Below the pieces are notes generated by a model that worked only from the letters and a program-made list of their open reading frames with translations, ran no database searches and was not told the origin of the DNA. Positions 16,482-23,413 of a stretch of DNA of 64,000 nucleotides are shown one piece after another. Source of the DNA: Kutzneria sp036403095 (GTDB lineage: Bacteria > Actinomycetota > Actinomycetes > Mycobacteriales > Pseudonocardiaceae). The stretch lies in contig DASWRQ010000216.1 of assembly GCA_036403095.1 (NCBI GenBank), positions 22,812-86,811 of the forward strand, read 5' to 3'. A program made the translations under genes and the position numbers. Position 1 is the stretch's first letter; the number at the start of each line of letters is the position of its first letter.

Positions 16482-17132
16482 ATGACCACGCCGCAACCCG
16501 TCCAGCTGCGCCGGTTCCTGCCGAGCATCGTGCTCAACGCCGTGGTGCCGCTGGTGGTGTACACCTTGGTGCGGCCGTACTTCGCCGACGACGTCACCGC
16601 GCTGATCATCGCCGGCGCCATCCCGCTGGCCGTCACCCTGGTCGGCTTCGTGATGCGCCGCAAGCTGGACCTCGTCGGCGCGATCTCGGTGGCCGGCTTC
16701 GTGGTCGCCGTGGCCGCGCAGCTGCTGACCGGCGGCGACGGGCTGATCGTGAAGGTCCAGGGCGTGATCATCACCGGCCCGATCGGCGTGCTCTTCCTGC
16801 TGTCGGCGCTGGTCGGCCGGCCGCTGGTCGGCGTGATCTTCCAGTTCCTGGCCCGCCGCAACCCCGCCATGCGGGTGCCGACCAAGGGCCGGGCGATGGC
16901 CCTGACCCTCGTGTTCGGCGGCATGTTCACCCTGCACGCCGTGGTCGCCGTTGCCCTCGCGTTCGTCCTGCCGACGCCGGTGTTCCTGGCCGTGTCCAAC
17001 CCGATCGGGCTGAGCATCATCGCCGCCGGCTTCCTGGTCATCTTCCTGATGCGCCGCAGGTGGCACGCGTCGGCCCAGCAGGAATCAGTTCAGGGGGAGT
17101 CAGCTCAGCAGGAATCAGCCCAGCAGTCGTAG
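16482..17132 (+). CDS. VC0807-like polytopic membrane protein
   Basis: A 216-residue protein with six predicted membrane helices (about 12-32, 36-58, 64-84, 92-112, 143-165 and 170-192). This resembles the VC0807 family of unknown function, often found beside two-component systems. GGGAGGAAGAGCA precedes ATG 16482. The last 18 residues are a QQES-type repeat encoded by three 15-bp units (17076-17120), which looks like a recent expansion. Its 3' end overlaps the convergent DUF2000 gene by 18 bases. Confidence 0.75.
   Translation: MTTPQPVQLRRFLPSIVLNAVVPLVVYTLVRPYFADDVTALIIAGAIPLAVTLVGFVMRRKLDLVGAISVAGFVVAVAAQLLTGGDGLIVKVQGVIITGPIGVLFLLSALVGRPLVGVIFQFLARRNPAMRVPTKGRAMALTLVFGGMFTLHAVVAVALAFVLPTPVFLAVSNPIGLSIIAAGFLVIFLMRRRWHASAQQESVQGESAQQESAQQS
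17076..17120. repeat. Three 15-bp tandem units at overlapping gene ends
   Basis: CAGCAGGAATCAGTT, CAGGGGGAGTCAGCT and CAGCAGGAATCAGCC follow each other in frame and encode the Gln/Ser tail of the VC0807-like protein. The minus-strand DUF2000 stop codon (17115-17117) lies inside the third unit. Confidence 0.8.
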
Positions 17133-17570
17133 GCCGCCGACCAGCTTGTCGACCAGGTTGCGCGGGCCGACCAGGCTGATCGCGTAGTAGCTGAGGTCCT
17201 CGGAGGTGGCCAGGGTGTCCAGGTAGTCCTGGTACACCCGGCTGGTCTGCGCCGGTTCGGGCATGTCGACGACGTGCACGCCGAGCTTGCCGATGGCCTT
17301 GGTCCGCACCGCGGCGACCTTGGCCCGGTCCGCGGCCAGGATCGAGCAGCCGGTCCAGGGCAGGCCCGGGTGGTGCTGGCCGAAGGCGTCCGCGCCGCCG
17401 GGGCCGAGCAGGGTGGGCACGGCGTGGCCGACCGCGGCGGCCAGGCAGCCGACGGCGTTGGCGATCAGGCCGGGGTTGAGGTCGCGGTCCACGACCATCA
17501 CCCACTTCAGCCGGGCCTGCCGGGTGGGCTGGTCGATGCGGATCTCGTCGGGGGCGAACGCGGGCAGCAT
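17115..17570 (-). CDS. DUF2000 family protein
   Basis: A 151-residue protein. The DUF2000 pattern is visible: KWVMVVDRDLNPGLIANAVG, then AAAVGHAVPTLLG, a HPGLPW segment and LVGPRNLVDKLVGGLRLLG at the end. The fold is related to peptidyl-tRNA hydrolase 2; no biochemical role is established. It starts at ATG 17570 and is divergent from the Lrp/AsnC regulator, which probably controls it. Confidence 0.8.
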   Translation of the reverse strand: MLPAFAPDEIRIDQPTRQARLKWVMVVDRDLNPGLIANAVGCLAAAVGHAVPTLLGPGGADAFGQHHPGLPWTGCSILAADRAKVAAVRTKAIGKLGVHVVDMPEPAQTSRVYQDYLDTLATSEDLSYYAISLVGPRNLVDKLVGGLRLLG

Positions 17571-17640
17571 GGGCCAAGCTCCTCATGACGTGCGGTGGAT
17601 ACCCGAGATGCTAGGCGGAGTCACCAGCGCTTACCATGAG

Positions 17641-17659
17641 TGCCGAACTTCGTTCGGCA
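17641..17659. promoter_or_regulatory. Lrp operator candidate
   Basis: TGCCGAAC-ttc-GTTCGGCA (17641-17659) is a perfect 8-bp inverted repeat 17 bases upstream of the Lrp-type regulator and about 70 bases upstream of the divergent DUF2000 start. Confidence 0.55.
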
Positions 17660-17676
17660 AAGGGGCTGATTTCGGG

Positions 17677-18132
17677 ATGTTGGACGAACTAGATCAGGCG
17701 CTCCTGCTGGCCCTGCAACACGATGCGCGGCAGACCAACCGGGACCTCGCCGCCGCGACCGGGGTGTCTCCATCCACCTCACTGGAGCGAGTGCGGGGCC
17801 TGCGCGAGCGCGGCGTCATCAAGGGCTACCTGGTGGACGTCGACCTGCCGGCCATCGGCCGCGGCGTGCAGGCCCTCATCGCGGTGCGGATCCGGCCCCC
17901 GTCCCGCCGCCACATCGAGGCGTTCCGGCAGTGGGTCGCCCGCCTGCCCGAGACCATCGGCGTATTTGTGGTGTCCGGCAGCGAGGACTTCCTCATCCAC
18001 GTCGCCGTGCCGGACAACAACAGCCTCTACAGCTTCGTCATCGACCGGCTGACCGAGCGCCCCGAGGTCGCGGACGTGCGGACCAGCGTGGTGTACGAGC
18101 ACATCCGCAACCCACGAATCATGCCGGCGTGA
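17677..18132 (+). CDS. Lrp/AsnC-family transcriptional regulator
   Basis: A standard-length Lrp protein of 151 residues. The N-terminal HTH (about 4-50; LDQALLLALQHDARQTNRDLA with recognition region SPSTSLERVRGL) is followed by a RAM ligand domain (about 65-142; GVFVVSGSEDFLIHVAV). Such proteins usually sense amino acids and regulate divergent genes. ATG 17677 is chosen over a long in-frame extension because the HTH starts there and a perfect inverted repeat sits just upstream. A 14-bp hairpin begins at its stop codon. Confidence 0.9.
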   Translation: MLDELDQALLLALQHDARQTNRDLAAATGVSPSTSLERVRGLRERGVIKGYLVDVDLPAIGRGVQALIAVRIRPPSRRHIEAFRQWVARLPETIGVFVVSGSEDFLIHVAVPDNNSLYSFVIDRLTERPEVADVRTSVVYEHIRNPRIMPA

Positions 18133-18191
18133 CTGTCACATGCGCGTCATACTTGCGCCTCTACGGCACATTCGGACCGCATGTGACAGTC
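18131..18191. terminator. 14-bp hairpin between convergent Lrp and dioxygenase genes
   Basis: Positions 18131-18144 and 18178-18191 pair perfectly over 14 bp with a 33-nt loop, filling the gap between two convergent stop codons. The loop is long for a classical terminator but no other role is apparent. Confidence 0.65.
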
Positions 18192-18201
18192 GTCGGCGGA
18201 G

Positions 18202-19125
18202 TCAGCCGGGCTGGTGGGAGCCGGTCATCAGCTCGGCCAGGTCCTCGGGCTTGATGAACGACGGCGGCGGCTTCGGACCCCAGTTGAACAGGCCCTTGGC
18301 CCCCTCCAACACCTCCGGCTTCCACACCGCGTCCTCGACGATGCAGTCCATGTCGGAGTAGTACTCCGAGAAGTTGCCGGCGGGATCCCTGAGGTACCAG
18401 AAGAAGTTCGAGCCGGCGTGGTGCCGGCCGAGGCCCCAGACGTGCCGCTCGGGGTGGTCCTCCAGCATGGCCGAGGCGCCCCGGCCGACCTCGTCGATGT
18501 CGTCGACCTGCCACGAGCTGTGGTGCATGTAGGTGACGGGCGCCTTGAGCACCAACACATTGTGGTGGTCGGTGGAGCAGCGTAGGAACGCGCCCTCGTT
18601 CTTCATCTCGTCGCTGAGCCTGAAGCCGAGGCCGTCGGTGAAGAAGCGGCGGGTGGCGGCGTATTCGGTGGAGCCGATCACCACATGGCCGAGCTTGCGC
18701 GGCTTGACCTTGTTGGTGCGCAGGACGCCCGGGGTGCGCTGGCCGGTTCGGACGATGTGGCCGGGGGCGTTGAACGGCGGCGGAATGGTCGGCTCCTGCG
18801 CGATGCGTGGCGCGATCCGGACCACGGCGCGCACGCCGGTCGCCGGCTCGACGGCGGTCACGCTCTCGGCGTTCTTGTCGACAGAGATGTCCAAACTGGA
18901 CAGTCGCGAGGCCACGGTGCCGAGGTCGTCGGCGTCGTCGGCCCGCACGGCGACCTCGACCAGCCGCCGCACCGGCGCGTGCACGACCCGCAGCTGTCGG
19001 CCGCCGTCCACAGTGGACAACCAGCCGTCGTCCGCCGGCGTGAGGCCGAATTCCGTGTAGTAGGCGATGGTCGTCGCGACGTCCGGGACGCCGATGGTGA
19101 TGGCCGACAGGCCATGCAGAGCCAT
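18202..19125 (-). CDS. Extradiol ring-cleavage dioxygenase-like VOC protein
   Basis: A 307-residue protein with two VOC modules (about 1-125 and 143-265). The second holds the 2-His-1-Glu iron site expected of type I extradiol dioxygenases: H147 in GHVVIG, H201 or H202 in MHHSSW, and E254 in NFSEYY. It should cleave a catechol-like ring; the substrate is not identifiable. ATG 19125 is preferred to GTG 19128 because GGAGGT then has a 5-base spacing. Start and upstream stop overlap (TGATG), so it is coupled to the FAH gene. Confidence 0.85.
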   Translation of the reverse strand: MALHGLSAITIGVPDVATTIAYYTEFGLTPADDGWLSTVDGGRQLRVVHAPVRRLVEVAVRADDADDLGTVASRLSSLDISVDKNAESVTAVEPATGVRAVVRIAPRIAQEPTIPPPFNAPGHIVRTGQRTPGVLRTNKVKPRKLGHVVIGSTEYAATRRFFTDGLGFRLSDEMKNEGAFLRCSTDHHNVLVLKAPVTYMHHSSWQVDDIDEVGRGASAMLEDHPERHVWGLGRHHAGSNFFWYLRDPAGNFSEYYSDMDCIVEDAVWKPEVLEGAKGLFNWGPKPPPSFIKPEDLAELMTGSHQPG

Positions 19126-19970
19126 CACGCACCTCCGGTGAAGGTGTGCCGCATGGTGCCGATGCCCTCGATGTAGGTGACGAGTTCCTGGCCCGGCTTG
19201 AGGAAGCGCTGCGGCTTGCGTCCCATGCCGACGCCGGACGGGGTGCCGGTGAAGATGATGTCGCCGGGCAGCAGCGGGGTGATCGCGGACAGCCAGGCCA
19301 CCAGCTCGGCCACCGAGAACACCATGTCGCTGGTGCGGCTCTTCTGCAGCTGCTCGCCGTCGACGAGACAGCCCAGTTCCAGGTCGTCCCGGTCGGGCAC
19401 CTCGTCCGGTGTGACCACGACCGGGCCGAGCGGCCCGAAGCCGGGGTAGGACTTGGCCATGCTGAACTGCGGCGCCGGGCCGGTCCGCTGGAGCTCGCGC
19501 TCGGACAGGTCCTGGCCGACGGTCAGGCCGGCGACGTGGTCCCAGGCGTCCTCGACGGCCACGTGGTCGGCGGCCTTGCCGATGATGGCCACCAGCTCGA
19601 CCTCCCAGTCGACGCTGCCGGGCGGCAGCGCGACCTCGCCGGTCGGACCGGTCAGACAGGTGACGAACTTGGTGAACACGGTCGGCGAGTCGGGCACGGC
19701 GAAGCCCGACTCCTTGGCGTGCTCCGTGTAGTTCAGCCCGATGGCGTAGATCTGCCGGGGCCGGGGGACCGGGTTGCCATAGTCCGCCGGTGACACGGGA
19801 GCCGCTGTGGTGTCGTCCAGCGTCGCGGCGAACGCTTTCACGTCATCCCACTGCTCGTAGGCGAGCTGGATGTCCGGCGAGAACCGGCCGCCGCTGGCGT
19901 CGGCCAGGTCCACGGCGCGGTCGGGCGCGGTCAGGACGGCCGCGCGGCCGTTGATGTCGGCCAGCCTCAT
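19125..19970 (-). CDS. Fumarylacetoacetate hydrolase family protein
   Basis: A 281-residue protein. The FAH fold is recognised from YAIGLNYTEHAKE (about 75-87), metal ligands E123 and E125 in DWEVEL, D154 in VGQDLSE, and the final GDIIFTGTPSGVG turn. Members hydrolyse or decarboxylate ring-cleavage products, for example 2-hydroxyhepta-2,4-diene-dioate or acylpyruvates. That fits its coupling to an extradiol dioxygenase. GAGGGAGG precedes ATG 19970. The operon is divergent from a GntR/FCD regulator. Confidence 0.9.
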   Translation of the reverse strand: MRLADINGRAAVLTAPDRAVDLADASGGRFSPDIQLAYEQWDDVKAFAATLDDTTAAPVSPADYGNPVPRPRQIYAIGLNYTEHAKESGFAVPDSPTVFTKFVTCLTGPTGEVALPPGSVDWEVELVAIIGKAADHVAVEDAWDHVAGLTVGQDLSERELQRTGPAPQFSMAKSYPGFGPLGPVVVTPDEVPDRDDLELGCLVDGEQLQKSRTSDMVFSVAELVAWLSAITPLLPGDIIFTGTPSGVGMGRKPQRFLKPGQELVTYIEGIGTMRHTFTGGA

Positions 19971-20020
19971 GGTGGTGCCTCCCTCGGGTGGTGCCTTCGC
20001 CAGGCAGGTCAACAGTGAAC

Positions 20021-20043
20021 CAACTTTCGAAAGTTGAGTCAAC
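20021..20043. promoter_or_regulatory. GntR operator candidate: 16-bp perfect palindrome
   Basis: CAACTTTCGAAAGTTG (20021-20036) is a perfect palindrome, overlapped by the 11-bp palindrome GTTGAGTCAAC (20033-20043). Both lie between the divergent FAH operon and the GntR gene and are markedly more AT-rich than the surroundings. Confidence 0.65.
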
Positions 20044-20068
20044 GTTCGCACTGAGGTAGGTTTTGTGC

Positions 20069-20743
20069 ATGGCGACCACCGGCACCGGGGCGACGCGCAC
20101 CGACGGCGTGCACGCGCGGCTGCGCGACGACATCCTCGGCGGCGTGCTGTCGCCCGGGCAGCGGCTGAAGTTCCCCGAGCTCTGCCGGCGCTACGACACC
20201 TCCGTCGGCGCCGCGCGCGAGGCGCTGACCAGGCTCGCGTCCGCCGGACTGGTCCGCAGCCAGGCCCACCAGGGCTACGTCGTGACGCCGCTGTCGGTCG
20301 AGGACCTCGCCGAGCTGACCGTCGCCCGCGTCGAGGTGGAATGCCTCGTGCTGCGCATGGCCATCGCCGAGGGCGACGTGCGCTGGGAGGCCGACGCCAT
20401 TGCCGCGCACCACCTGTTGGAGCGCGCGCCCTACCTCGACCCCGACAATCCGGCCAGGTCAACTGTCGAATGGTCGACCACGCACGCGGCCTTCCATGAG
20501 GCGCTGCTGGCCGGATGCGGCAATCGCCGACTCCGTGAAGTGGCCAATGGTCTGCGCGATGAGGCGGAACTCTACCGACAGTGGTCCATTACGCCGGCCC
20601 AGGCCAGCGGGCGCGACGTCGCCGCCGAGCACCGCGCGATCCTCGACGCCGTGATCTCCCGCGACACCGACCTGGCGGTTCGGCTGCTGGGGGAGCACAT
20701 TTCGCTGACCACCCGGCTACTCAAGGACGCGGCCGTCGGCTGA
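20069..20743 (+). CDS. GntR-family (FCD) transcriptional regulator
   Basis: A 224-residue protein. The GntR winged helix (about 10-75) includes LSPGQRLKFPELCRRY and SVGAAREALTRLASAGLV. An all-helical FCD effector domain (about 82-215) follows, with conserved acidic and His residues for metal and acid ligands. FCD regulators often sense carboxylic acids, matching a dioxygenase/FAH pathway. ATG 20069 is preferred over TTG 20063 because of GAGGTAGG eight bases upstream. The 3' end overlaps the convergent DUF6191 gene by 23 bases. Confidence 0.9.
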   Translation: MATTGTGATRTDGVHARLRDDILGGVLSPGQRLKFPELCRRYDTSVGAAREALTRLASAGLVRSQAHQGYVVTPLSVEDLAELTVARVEVECLVLRMAIAEGDVRWEADAIAAHHLLERAPYLDPDNPARSTVEWSTTHAAFHEALLAGCGNRRLREVANGLRDEAELYRQWSITPAQASGRDVAAEHRAILDAVISRDTDLAVRLLGEHISLTTRLLKDAAVG

Positions 20744-21032
20744 GGCGCACGTTTCCGCTGTCCAGGTCGATGCGGTTGGGCGGCGCGCCGTCGGCCTCCT
20801 CCTCCCGCAACATCGACTGCGACTGCCGGTGCTCCAGCTCCATCCGCTTGCTGCCGTAGAAGGCCGCGCCGATCTCGTCGAAGCCGGCCGCGCTGACCGG
20901 CGGACCGCCGCGCCCGCGCCGCCAGGGCAGCCAGCTGGCCCGGCCGGCCCACAGGCCCAGCCGCTCCAACGCGGCCAGCGCCACCAGCAGCAACACCAGT
21001 CCGGGCAGCGACATCGCCCACAGCAGGCCCAT
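20721..21032 (-). CDS. DUF6191-like membrane protein
   Basis: About 103 residues: one membrane helix (about 6-26) followed by a cytosolic tail. The tail holds GFDEIGAAFYGSKR and the ending DGAPPNRIDLDSGNVRL, a pattern I associate with actinobacterial DUF6191 proteins of unknown function. The start is uncertain: ATG 21032 is the first Met before the helix, ATG 21122 is a longer option, and neither has a clear Shine-Dalgarno. It overlaps the GntR gene tail-to-tail. Confidence 0.65.
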   Translation of the reverse strand: MGLLWAMSLPGLVLLLVALAALERLGLWAGRASWLPWRRGRGGPPVSAAGFDEIGAAFYGSKRMELEHRQSQSMLREEEADGAPPNRIDLDSGNVRLSRRPRP

Positions 21033-21119
21033 GCCGGGCCAACGGCTCGCCGACCGTCCGTGTTCCCGTGTGGTCGAAGCCGACGGGTCGTATGTGGCGA
21101 ACGAGGCCCTCGGATGATC

Positions 21120-21266
21120 CATGCATTGGGCCGTCGACACAATGTATGACGGCATGACGAACCGCACGCATGTGCGAATCCGGGAGAATGCCCAGGTGAG
21201 GCCGCTGTATGGCAGCGGTTTTCCGACTGTCGACGCGGTGCATTAATACATGACGGCGCAATGTAT
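21120..21266. promoter_or_regulatory. AT-rich regulatory stretch with repeated AATGTAT/ATACAT elements
   Basis: The 433-base gap 21033-21465 has no convincing gene. It contains ATACAT-n9-ATGTAT (21246-21266) and another AATGTATGACGGC copy near 21140. The latter matches AATACATGACGGC at 21245-21257 in 11 of 13 positions. These look like binding sites for an unidentified regulator of the FAD monooxygenase or the DUF6191 gene. The rest of the gap shows nothing recognisable. Confidence 0.4.
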
Positions 21267-21465
21267 ACAATTCTGGACCGCTGACCGTTTTCGCCACGCA
21301 TCAATTCGGGCATCGAACGCAAGGCCGATCGGGCACGCGGACTTGACCGGTTCGACGGGGCCGTGCGCAGAATTGGCGTGAATGCGGCACACGTCGCGAT
21401 GGGGGGTTGGCTGTGCGGGAATTCGACCCGCCGTTCCGTGTCGGCGGCGTGCGCGCGGCAGCGGT

Positions 21466-23076
21466 GTGAACGAGGTGTCCGGGACGCGGAAGCGGTGGGA
21501 CGTGGTGGACGAGACCGATGTGCTGATCGCCGGGGCGACCCCGGCCGGCCTCGCGCTCGCGCTCGACCTCGAGCGGCGCGGGGTGCGCTGTCTCGTGCTG
21601 GAATCGGGCGACGGCCGGGTGGAGACGCCCGAGGTCAGCCCGATCGGACCGCGCTCGATGGAGCTGTTCCGGCGCTGGGGGGTGGCCGAGAAGATCCGCT
21701 GCACCGAGTTCCCGGGCGCGCGGGCGCCGGACATCGCCTGGGTCACGCAGGTCGGCGGGCACGAGATCCACCGGTTCGAACGCTTCACCCACGACACGCA
21801 CACGCCCGAGCCCGAGCAGATCTGCCCGGTCGACTGGCTGCTGCCGGTGTTGCAGACGGCCGTCGGCACCCATCCGGGCGGGGCGATCCTGTTCCGGCAC
21901 CGGCTCGACGGCTTCACCCAGGACGCCGTCGGCGTCACGGCCCGCGTCAGCCGGCCGGGCGAGGGCGACACGACCATCATCCGCGCGAACTACCTGGTCA
22001 GCGCCACCGGTCCGTGCTCGCTGGTCCGCAGCGCCTGCGGGATCCGGTCCACGCCGCGGTTCGAGCCGCAGCTGCTGCGCAGCATCGTGTTCCGCGCGCC
22101 GCGGCTGGCCGAGGGGCTGGCCGCCCGCGGTCACCGGCCGGCCCTGACGTACTTCCTGCTCCAGCCCGACGGCTCGCGTTTCCCGTTGCAGGCCATGGAC
22201 AGCAACGGCACCTTCAAGCTGATCGCGGGCAGCGAGGTCGGCGCGGCCGACGCGATGACCCTGGTCCGCGACGCGATCGCCTTCGACACCCCGACCGAGG
22301 TGCTGTCCGATGAGCAGGGCCACGTGCCGCACATGGTGGCCGACCGCTACCGGGCCGGGCGCGTGTTCCTGATCGGCGGTTCAGCGCACACGTTGTCCGC
22401 CCCCGGCGGCTTCGGCCGCAACATCGCCATCGCCGACGCCGCCGACCTGGGCTGGAAGCTGGCCGCGGAGCACGACGGCTGGGCCGGCGCCGGGCTGCTC
22501 GACAGCTACGACGCCGAGCGCCGACCGGTCGCGCTGGAGGGCTTGGAGGCGGCGGGCATCGCCATGCGCGCGCGGGGCGCCGACGACCTGTCGGCCCGGC
22601 TGCGGGACGACAGCTCGCAGGGCGTGCTGGCCCGTACCGAGCTGGGGTTGCAGCTGGCCGAGAGCGTGGCGCACTGGGACGTCGACGCGCCGGAGGTCCA
22701 CTTCGGACACGGCTACCGGTCGTCGCTGGTCATCGGCGACGAGGTGAAGATGACCGCGCCGTGGCGGCCGAGCAGCGATCCCGGGTTCCGGGCCGCGCAC
22801 GCGTGGCTGCGGCCCGGAGTGTCCACTTTGGACGTCTTCGGGGACGGGTTCGTGCTGGTGTGCTTCGCGCCGAACGAGCGGCTCGGCGCGGTGGTGCGGG
22901 CGTTCGAGCAGCGCGGCGTGCCGCTGCAGATCCTCAAGTGCGCCGATCCGAAGATCGCCGAGCTGTACCGCCAGCCGTACGTGCTGGTCCGTCCGGACGA
23001 TCACGTCGCCTGGCGCGGCCGGCAGCTGCCGGCCGATCCGCTGCTGCTGGCGGACATGGTGCGCGGCGCCTGTTGA
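21466..23076 (+). CDS. FAD-dependent aromatic monooxygenase-like protein (PheA/TfdB family), degenerate
   Basis: About 536 residues. The N-terminal FAD motif reads GATPAGLALALDLERRG, close to the usual GxGPxG. The C-terminal thioredoxin-like tail (about 440-536) is typical of TfdB-type hydroxylases. The second FAD motif, normally GDAAH, is GGSAH (residues 304-308), so the Asp that binds the FAD ribose is missing. The usual Q before the L-rich helix is also changed (CPVDWLL). Activity is therefore doubtful or altered. Start is uncertain (GTG 21466, 21475 or 21502). Confidence 0.78.
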   Translation: MNEVSGTRKRWDVVDETDVLIAGATPAGLALALDLERRGVRCLVLESGDGRVETPEVSPIGPRSMELFRRWGVAEKIRCTEFPGARAPDIAWVTQVGGHEIHRFERFTHDTHTPEPEQICPVDWLLPVLQTAVGTHPGGAILFRHRLDGFTQDAVGVTARVSRPGEGDTTIIRANYLVSATGPCSLVRSACGIRSTPRFEPQLLRSIVFRAPRLAEGLAARGHRPALTYFLLQPDGSRFPLQAMDSNGTFKLIAGSEVGAADAMTLVRDAIAFDTPTEVLSDEQGHVPHMVADRYRAGRVFLIGGSAHTLSAPGGFGRNIAIADAADLGWKLAAEHDGWAGAGLLDSYDAERRPVALEGLEAAGIAMRARGADDLSARLRDDSSQGVLARTELGLQLAESVAHWDVDAPEVHFGHGYRSSLVIGDEVKMTAPWRPSSDPGFRAAHAWLRPGVSTLDVFGDGFVLVCFAPNERLGAVVRAFEQRGVPLQILKCADPKIAELYRQPYVLVRPDDHVAWRGRQLPADPLLLADMVRGAC

Positions 23077-23091
23077 CGCCGGTTTTTTGGG

Positions 23092-23123
23092 GGCCGGGTC
23101 GCCGCCGCCACGACGACCCGGCC
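23092..23123 (+). terminator. 10-bp hairpin after the FAD monooxygenase gene
   Basis: GGCCGGGTCG (23092-23101) pairs with CGACCCGGCC (23114-23123). A run of six T residues (23083-23088) precedes rather than follows it. It starts 15 bases after the stop codon. Confidence 0.7.
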
Positions 23124-23230
23124 TGTCTGTGTCCCGGCGCGGGCCCCACTGCCCGCGTATCGGGTCTGAGCAGGAGCTTTAGGCCATCGACCGTCGCGAG
23201 CCGGGAGCGGGGCCGATGGATCTGGCAGGG

Positions 23231-23250
23231 CTTCGGAACCGGTTCCGAAG
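23231..23250. promoter_or_regulatory. 20-bp perfect palindrome, LacI-type operator
   Basis: CTTCGGAACCGGTTCCGAAG is a perfect 20-bp palindrome centred on CG. LacI-family operators have this layout (CG-centred, GAACCGGTTC-like core). It lies 164 bases upstream of the tandem-CBM32 GH3 gene, whose convergent neighbour is a LacI regulator. Confidence 0.65.
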
Positions 23251-23301
23251 GTGTGTGGTGCAGTTAACAGCGTCGTCACGCCGTCGTCAAGAGCGGGGGC
23301 A

Positions 23302-23340
23302 TTGACAGCATTCGTAGCCTGATTGTGAGAGCGTTCCCAC
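23302..23340 (+). promoter_or_regulatory. Promoter with overlapping second LacI-type site
   Basis: A consensus -35 TTGACA (23302-23307) is followed about 16-18 bases later by an imperfect palindrome, GTGAGAGCGTTCCCAC (23325-23340), with 6 of 8 positions symmetric and a central CG. It overlaps the expected -10/start region. A repressor bound here would block the GH3 promoter. Confidence 0.55.
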
Positions 23341-23413
23341 GGCCGGGCCCACCTCCCGTCCGCGAACCGCGAGCCGCCGGTCCCTGCCCACCGCGCGAAG
23401 GGTTCGCCGCCCC

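Noticed and set aside
17263..17676. 138-residue N-terminal extension of the Lrp regulator
   Set aside because: It is antisense to DUF2000 and would cover the inverted repeat. The HTH begins at 17677 and the resulting length matches the family.
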